A stretch of 10,862 bases of DNA from an uncultured Lachnospiraceae bacterium (GTDB lineage Bacteria > Bacillota > Clostridia > Lachnospirales > Lachnospiraceae). Of this stretch, positions 6,259-10,862 are shown piece by piece (position 1 is the stretch's first letter; each line of letters begins with the position of its first letter). The notes below the pieces were generated by a model. That model worked only from the letters and a program-made list of their open reading frames with translations. It searched no databases and was not told the origin of the DNA. A program made the translations under genes and the position numbers. Location: assembly GCA_910584115.1 (NCBI GenBank), contig CAJTYN010000102.1, forward strand, positions 1-10,862. The letters are read 5' to 3'.

Positions 6259-7592
6259 TGATAAAGAAAGTATTGATCGCTAACAGAGGCGAGATCGCCG
6301 TGCGGATCATCCGTGCGTGCAGGGAGATGAGGATCCAGACGGTGGCCGTGTATTCTGAGGCAGACCGGGAAGCGCTCCATACGAAGCTGGCGGACGAGGC
6401 CGTCTGCATCGGCCCCGCGCCGTCCAAAGACAGTTATCTGAGCATGGAGCAGATCATCAGCGCCACGGTGGTGACGGGGGCGGACGCGATCCATCCGGGC
6501 TTTGGGTTCCTCTCCGAGAACAGCAGATTTGCCAAGCTGTGCCGGGAGTGCAACATCACATTCATCGGACCGGATGCGGAGGTGATCGCGCGGCTGGGCA
6601 ACAAGCAGGAGGCAAGGAATACCATGGCGGCGGCCGGGGTGCCGGTGATCCCCGGGAGCGAGGACGCCGTCTACGACGCGCAGACGGGAAAAGAGATCGC
6701 GCGGGCGATCGGCTATCCAGTCATCGTAAAAGCGGCCCTGGGCGGCGGCGGAAAAGGGATGCGTACGGCTTTTTGTGAGGAGGAGTTCGAGCAGAGCTTC
6801 CAGACGGCCCAGACGGAGGCGCTAAACGCCTTCGGGGACGGGACCATGTATATCGAACATTTTGTCCTGGATCCCAGGCACATCGAATTTCAGATCCTGG
6901 CGGATAACTTCGGCAACGTGATCCATCTGGGTGAGCGGGACTGCTCCATCCAGCGGAACCACCAGAAGATGATCGAGGAATCCCCCTCCGTGGCGCTCAG
7001 TGAGGAGCTGCGGGAGGAGATGGGCAAGGCGGCTGTCCGGGCGGCGAAGGCGGCGGGCTATATGAACGCGGGGACGATCGAATTTCTCCTGGAACCTTCC
7101 GGGAGATATCATTTCATGGAGATGAACACCCGGATCCAGGTGGAGCATCCTGTCACAGAATGGGTCACGGGGATCGATCTGATCAAAGAGCAGATCCGCA
7201 TCGCCTCCGGCCAGAAGCTCTCGTATAAGCAGGAGGACGTGCATCTGAGCGGCCATGCCATCGAATGCCGGATCAATGCGGAAGACCCCGCGCACGGTTT
7301 CTGCCCGTCCCCGGGGACGATCACGGATATGTACCTGCCGGGGGGCAAGGGCATCCGGATCGACTCCGCCATCTACAGCGGCTGCACGATCCCGCCCTAT
7401 TACGACTCCATGGTGGCGAAACTGATCGTGTGGGCCAGGAACCGGGGGGAGGCCATCCGGAAGATGCAGAGCGCGCTGGGCGAGGTCATCATCGAGGGGA
7501 TCAAGACCAACGTGGACTATCAGTACGAGATCCTCAACCATCCGGATTACCTCTCCGGCAATATAGACATCGGATTTATCGAAAAAATGTAA
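6255..7592 (+). CDS. accC: Biotin carboxylase subunit of acetyl-CoA carboxylase (AccC)
   Basis: AccC carboxylates the biotin on AccB using ATP and bicarbonate. It has 445 residues, close to the usual 447-450. The N-terminal domain begins KVLIANRGEIAVRIIRACRE. The ATP-grasp glycine loop GGGGKGMR is at 163-170. Active-site residues visible by motif are Lys117, Lys159, His209, Lys238, Glu276, Glu289, Asn291 and Arg293 (in MEMNTRIQVEHPVTE) and Arg339 (in ECRINAEDP). The ATG at 6255 overlaps the fabZ TGA as ATGA, with a second ATG directly after it at 6258. There is no strong Shine-Dalgarno sequence, so translation is probably coupled to fabZ. The stop codon lies in a 10-bp tandem repeat. Confidence 0.96.
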   Translation: MMIKKVLIANRGEIAVRIIRACREMRIQTVAVYSEADREALHTKLADEAVCIGPAPSKDSYLSMEQIISATVVTGADAIHPGFGFLSENSRFAKLCRECNITFIGPDAEVIARLGNKQEARNTMAAAGVPVIPGSEDAVYDAQTGKEIARAIGYPVIVKAALGGGGKGMRTAFCEEEFEQSFQTAQTEALNAFGDGTMYIEHFVLDPRHIEFQILADNFGNVIHLGERDCSIQRNHQKMIEESPSVALSEELREEMGKAAVRAAKAAGYMNAGTIEFLLEPSGRYHFMEMNTRIQVEHPVTEWVTGIDLIKEQIRIASGQKLSYKQEDVHLSGHAIECRINAEDPAHGFCPSPGTITDMYLPGGKGIRIDSAIYSGCTIPPYYDSMVAKLIVWARNRGEAIRKMQSALGEVIIEGIKTNVDYQYEILNHPDYLSGNIDIGFIEKM

Positions 7593-7601
7593 AAAAATGT
7601 A
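7582..7601 (+). repeat. 10-bp perfect tandem repeat at the accC 3' end
   Basis: AAAAAATGTA occurs twice back to back (7582-7591 and 7592-7601). The first copy supplies the accC stop codon (TAA at 7590-7592). With only one copy, accC would read on to end in MYG before a TGA. The A runs make this an A-rich, unstructured spot just upstream of accDA. Confidence 0.85.
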
Positions 7602-7623
7602 TGGATGAGCAGGGTGATATGAT

Positions 7624-9330
7624 ATGAAGCTAGATAATGTATTCAAAAAGACCAGACTGCTAAAGAGGAAAGGCCAGACAGCCGCGGAGAACAGAGGCCC
7701 GGAAGTGCCGGAAGGACTCGTGCGAAAATGCAATATGTGCAAAGGGGCGATCATCGCCGAGGATGTAAAAAAAGGCGGCTACATCTGCCCGAGATGCGGC
7801 GGCTATTTCAGGATGCACGCCTACCGGCGCATCGAATCGGTGGCGGATCCGGGCACATTTGAGGAATGGGACCGGGGGCTCTCCACGAAAAATCCCCTGC
7901 AGTACAGAGGCTACCCGGAGAAGGTGGCCGCACTGAAAGAACGGACAGGGCTTGACGAGGCGGTGACCACCGGGAAGGTCCGCATCGAAGGGGAAGAGGC
8001 GGCCCTGGCAGTCTGCGACGGGCGCTTCTTCATGGCCAGCATGGGAGAAGTGGTGGGCGAGAAGATCACCCGGGCCGTAGAGCGGGCCACGAAGGAGCGG
8101 CTCCCGCTGATCATCTTCACCTGTTCCGGTGGGGCTAGGATGCAGGAAGGAATCGTCTCCCTGATGCAGATGGCGAAAACGTCCGCGGCGATCAGGCGGC
8201 ACAGTGATGCCGGGCTCCTCTACATCACCGTCCTGACCGATCCGACCACCGGCGGGGTCACGGCCAGTTTTGCCATGCTCGGCGACATCATCCTGGCGGA
8301 GCCGGGGGCGCTGATCGGGTTTGCGGGGCCGCGGGTCATCAGCCAGACCATCGGCCAGCGGCTGCCCAAGGGCTTTCAGCGGTCAGAATTTCTCCTGGAA
8401 CACGGATTCGTCGACCAGATCGTGGAGCGGCCCCGGATGAAGGAAGTGCTGGGCCGCCTGTTAAAGCTGCACAGAGACGATCAAAGAGCGCTCACAGCTG
8501 CGCCCGAAGGCATGCGCCAGAGTCTGAAGATCCCCACGGGGATGGACCGGGCGCGGGCCTGGGACCGGGTGCTCGCCTCCCGCAGGAAGGACCGTCCGGT
8601 GGGGATGGATCACATCGGAGCGCTCTTTACCGATATCACGGAACTGCACGGGGATCGGTATTACGGGGACGACCAGGCCATCGTGGGCTGCATCGCCCGT
8701 TTCCAGGGAATGCCGGTGACTGTCATCGCCCAGGAAAAAGGCCGGGATACGAAGGAAAACATCCGGTGCAACTTCGGGATGCCTTCCCCGGACGGATACC
8801 GAAAGGCCCTCCGTCTGATGAAGCAGGCAGAAAAATTTCACCGTCCGGTCATCTGTTTCGTGGATACGCCAGGGGCTTTCTGCGGCGTGGAGGCGGAAGA
8901 GCGGGGCCAGGGGGAGGCCATCGCCAGAAATCTCTATGAGATGTCGGCCTTAAAGACGCCGATCCTCTCCATCGTGATCGGAGAAGGCGGCAGCGGCGGC
9001 GCCCTCGCCTTAGGCGTGGCGGATGAGGTATGGATGCTGGAAAATTCGATCTATTCGATTCTCTCGCCGGAAGGATTTGCCAGTATCCTCTGGAAAGACA
9101 GCACAAAGGCACAGGAAGCGGCGGAGGTGATGCGGCTGACCGCCGGGGATCTCTACGCGCTGGGCGTTGTGGACCGGGTGCTGGCGGAACCGTCGGGACT
9201 GACCGTGGAGGATATCCAGGCCGTGACAGAGCCGCTGGCCGCGTGGATCCGGGAGTTCCTGGAACAGTACGGGGAGATGGATGCGGACGCGCTCGTCGCG
9301 CACAGATACGAACGTTTCCGCAGGATGTAG
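7624..9330 (+). CDS. accDA: Fused acetyl-CoA carboxylase carboxyltransferase, beta-alpha (AccD-AccA)
   Basis: One 568-residue protein carries both halves of the carboxyltransferase that moves the carboxyl group from biotin to acetyl-CoA. Residues about 1-283 are AccD: a zinc ribbon with Cys36, Cys39, Cys55 and Cys58, then the crotonase-fold loops CSGGARMQEG (167-176) and GFAGPR (232-237). Residues about 300-568 are AccA: LHGDRYYGDDQAIVG (341-355), DTPGAF (414-419), EERGQGEAIARNL (425-437) and GEGGSGGALALG (453-464). The joint is a basic, low-conservation stretch (about 284-330), and the N-terminal helical pair of free AccA seems largely absent. There is no stop or frameshift between the halves, so the fusion is real. 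Fused forms exist in other bacteria. The ribosome binding site is weak (AGGG, 7611-7614). Confidence 0.95.
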   Translation: MKLDNVFKKTRLLKRKGQTAAENRGPEVPEGLVRKCNMCKGAIIAEDVKKGGYICPRCGGYFRMHAYRRIESVADPGTFEEWDRGLSTKNPLQYRGYPEKVAALKERTGLDEAVTTGKVRIEGEEAALAVCDGRFFMASMGEVVGEKITRAVERATKERLPLIIFTCSGGARMQEGIVSLMQMAKTSAAIRRHSDAGLLYITVLTDPTTGGVTASFAMLGDIILAEPGALIGFAGPRVISQTIGQRLPKGFQRSEFLLEHGFVDQIVERPRMKEVLGRLLKLHRDDQRALTAAPEGMRQSLKIPTGMDRARAWDRVLASRRKDRPVGMDHIGALFTDITELHGDRYYGDDQAIVGCIARFQGMPVTVIAQEKGRDTKENIRCNFGMPSPDGYRKALRLMKQAEKFHRPVICFVDTPGAFCGVEAEERGQGEAIARNLYEMSALKTPILSIVIGEGGSGGALALGVADEVWMLENSIYSILSPEGFASILWKDSTKAQEAAEVMRLTAGDLYALGVVDRVLAEPSGLTVEDIQAVTEPLAAWIREFLEQYGEMDADALVAHRYERFRRM

Positions 9331-9339
9331 GAGGAAGAT

Positions 9340-10386
9340 ATGCAGAATATAAAGGCAGAGCTTCCGATCATACAGGGCGGCATGGGCGTAGGGATCAGCC
9401 TGGGCCGTCTTGCGGGGGCTGTTGCAAGAGAGGGCGGCATAGGAGTGATCTCTGCCGCCCAGATCGGTTATGAAGAAGAGGATTTTGACCGAAATACAGA
9501 TAAGGCCAATCTCCGCGCGATCCAGAAGGAATACGACAAGGCCCGCGCCCTCGCACCGTCCGGAGTCATCGGTTTTAACATCATGGTCGCCATGCGGGGG
9601 TATGAGGAATGTGTCCGCGCGGCCATAAGAGCCGGTGCGGACATCATCGTCTCCGGCGCGGGGCTCCCCATGGAGCTGCCGAAGATTGCGGAAGGATCCC
9701 AGGTCAAGCTGGCGCCCATCGTATCCACGGCCCGGGCCGCGCGGGTGCTCCTGAGATACTGGGATAAAAAATACCGCCGCGTGCCGGACCTCCTGATCAT
9801 CGAGGGGCCGTTGGCCGGCGGACACTTAGGCTTTACACAGGAACAGATGATGAAATACCAGTCCGCGCAGGCGGGCGCATACGATGCGGAGATCAGGGCC
9901 ATCCTCGCTGTGGCGAAGGAGTACGGAGAGAGATACGAGCGCCGGATCCTGACAGCGCTCGGCGGCGGGATCCGGGGACGGGAAGAGGCGGCGCATGCGT
10001 TTTCCCTGGGCGTGGATGCCATCCAGGTGGCCACCCGGTTCGTGACCACAAGAGAATGCGACGCGGATATCCGCTACAAAGAGGCGTATCTGAAAGCGTC
10101 CAGGGATCAGGTGGCGATCGTGAAGAGTCCGGTGGGGATGCCGGGGCGCGCGATCCTAAACCCATTTATGGAGAGGGTCATGGCCGGGGAGCAGATCCCC
10201 CACGGCCCTTGTCACCGCTGCCTTAAGAACTGCGACCCGGCCCGGACGCCCTACTGCATCACGGAGGCGCTGATCCACGCCGTCCGGGGAGAGGTGGAGG
10301 ACGGGCTCTTGTTCTGCGGCGCATACGCCTATGAGGCGGACCGCATCGAAACGGTACGGGAAGTGATCGATTCCCTGCTGCCATAG
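9340..10386 (+). CDS. NMO/FabK-family flavoprotein with C-terminal four-Cys cluster (possible FabX-like)
   Basis: This 348-residue protein shares the FMN TIM-barrel fold of FabK and nitronate monooxygenase: LPIIQGGMGVGIS at the start, EGPLAGGHLGF with the likely active-site His162, and LGGGIRGREE and GVDAIQVATRF as flavin-phosphate loops. Compared with the operon's FabK it has extra segments near residues 43-72 and 163-205. It also has a C-terminal cysteine cluster, Cys291, Cys294, Cys298 and Cys306 (CHRCLKNCDPARTPYC), with a further Cys326. FabK lacks this. Helicobacter pylori FabX is an NMO-family enzyme with FMN and [4Fe-4S] that dehydrogenates and isomerises acyl-ACP to make unsaturated fatty acids, and it is the closest functional precedent I know. 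Alternatives are nitronate oxidation or a second enoyl reductase. AGGAGG at 9329-9334 gives a strong start, 9 bp after accDA. Confidence 0.88.
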   Translation: MQNIKAELPIIQGGMGVGISLGRLAGAVAREGGIGVISAAQIGYEEEDFDRNTDKANLRAIQKEYDKARALAPSGVIGFNIMVAMRGYEECVRAAIRAGADIIVSGAGLPMELPKIAEGSQVKLAPIVSTARAARVLLRYWDKKYRRVPDLLIIEGPLAGGHLGFTQEQMMKYQSAQAGAYDAEIRAILAVAKEYGERYERRILTALGGGIRGREEAAHAFSLGVDAIQVATRFVTTRECDADIRYKEAYLKASRDQVAIVKSPVGMPGRAILNPFMERVMAGEQIPHGPCHRCLKNCDPARTPYCITEALIHAVRGEVEDGLLFCGAYAYEADRIETVREVIDSLLP

Positions 10387-10422
10387 GGAAACGAAGGAAA
10401 CAAAAAGAGAGGAAAAAAGGCG

Positions 10423-10862
10423 ATGGAAGAGGCATATAGGAAGATCAATGGGGTCCTGGTGGATCTGATCAATGAGATCTGGGATCTGGAGCGGAGAGCG
10501 ATCATCACAGAAGAGTTCAAAGATCTCAGCAACAACGACATGCATGTCATAGAGGCCGTGGGCCTGGGGGAAGGAAAAAATATGTCGGCCATCGCCGGGA
10601 AACTTAAGATAACCGTGGGATCCCTCACCACAGCCATGAACAGCTTGGTAAAAAAACAGTATGTGGAGCGCCATAGGAGCGAGGAAGACCGGCGTGTGGT
10701 GTTCGTCAAGCTGACAGAGAAGGGTATAAAGGCGTATCGGCACCATGAGGCATATCATAGGCAGATGGCCCATTCGATCATAGAGCGGCTGGAGGGGGAG
10801 GAGCTGGAGGTGCTGCTGAAGACGCTGGATATATTGAAAGATTTCTTTGCCGGGTATCGTTA
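10423..10862 (+). CDS. fabT: MarR-family transcriptional regulator, FabT-like (right end cut by window)
   Basis: The open frame from ATG 10423 encodes 146 residues with no stop before the edge; the last two bases are TA, and a stop at the next codon would give a normal FabT length. Residues about 35-100 form the winged helix-turn-helix: MHVIEAVG, then MSAIAGKLKITVGSLTTAMNSLVKK, then the wing RSEEDRRVVFVKLTEKG. The 'ITVGSLT' recognition helix and 'AYRHHEAYH' region (about 112-120) resemble FabT of streptococci and clostridia. FabT represses fab genes when bound to long-chain acyl-ACP. A matching palindrome lies at the operon promoter (420-432). AGAGG at 10408-10412 precedes the start by 10 nt. 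As last gene of the operon it should repress its own synthesis. In many relatives this gene comes first instead. Confidence 0.9.
   Translation, partial: MEEAYRKINGVLVDLINEIWDLERRAIITEEFKDLSNNDMHVIEAVGLGEGKNMSAIAGKLKITVGSLTTAMNSLVKKQYVERHRSEEDRRVVFVKLTEKGIKAYRHHEAYHRQMAHSIIERLEGEELEVLLKTLDILKDFFAGYR

Noticed and set aside
6822..7754. 310-codon minus-strand frame across accC and the start of accDA
   Set aside because: It is antisense to conserved AccC motifs, has no ribosome binding site that I can see and resembles no known family.
9010..9825. 271-codon minus-strand frame across the accDA/flavoprotein junction
   Set aside because: It is opposite two well-supported genes and crosses their boundary; composition is that of a shadow frame.
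1..10862. CRISPR arrays, tRNA or rRNA genes, phage genes or defence systems
   Set aside because: I saw no regularly spaced repeats, no tRNA-like cloverleaf or rRNA segments, and nearly all sequence from 469 on is accounted for by fatty acid synthesis genes.

Overview
The window carries a nearly complete bacterial type II fatty acid synthesis (FAS II) and acetyl-CoA carboxylase operon. All genes lie on the + strand, from about 392 to the right edge. The mix of FabK (not FabI) as enoyl reductase, a FabT-type MarR regulator, a FabZ-only dehydratase set, a fused AccD-AccA carboxyltransferase and strong AGGAGG-type ribosome binding sites points to an anaerobic Firmicute. The best guess is a fairly GC-rich member of Clostridia (Lachnospiraceae or a relative). 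This placement is inferred from gene content and style; no rRNA or other taxonomic marker is present.

Layout. 1-293: broken remnant of a gene resembling the Rpn / PD-(D/E)XK transposase-like family, cut by the left edge. 294-468: intergenic control region with a possible weak terminator hairpin (323-355), a near-perfect sigma-A promoter (TTGACA-N17-TATACT, 392-420) and a perfect TTTGA-N3-TCAAA palindrome (420-432) that matches a FabT operator and sits over the expected transcription start. 469-10386: fabH, fabK, fabD, fabG, fabF, accB, fabZ, accC, accDA (fusion) and a second FabK/NMO-family flavoprotein. 10423-10862: fabT, which runs off the right edge. Gaps are 9-43 bp, and three junctions overlap (fabK/fabD 8 bp, fabD/fabG 7 bp, fabZ/accC 4 bp), so one transcript is very likely.

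How the genes work together. AccB (biotin carrier), AccC (biotin carboxylase) and AccDA (carboxyltransferase) make malonyl-CoA, and FabD moves the malonyl group to ACP. FabH starts the chain, and FabF, FabG, FabZ and FabK run the elongation cycle. FabT, encoded last, probably represses the single promoter at the front and so closes a feedback loop. No acyl carrier protein gene is in the operon, and no recognised unsaturated-fatty-acid isomerase (FabA, FabM) is present.

The most interesting gene is the second flavoprotein (9340-10386). It keeps the FMN-fold and active-site His motifs of the nitronate monooxygenase family but adds a C-terminal C-x2-C-x3-C-x7-C cluster. This recalls Helicobacter pylori FabX, an NMO-family, FMN and [4Fe-4S] acyl-ACP dehydrogenase/isomerase that makes unsaturated fatty acids. 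A FabX-like role would fill the gap in this operon. It is a hypothesis, not shown by the sequence alone.
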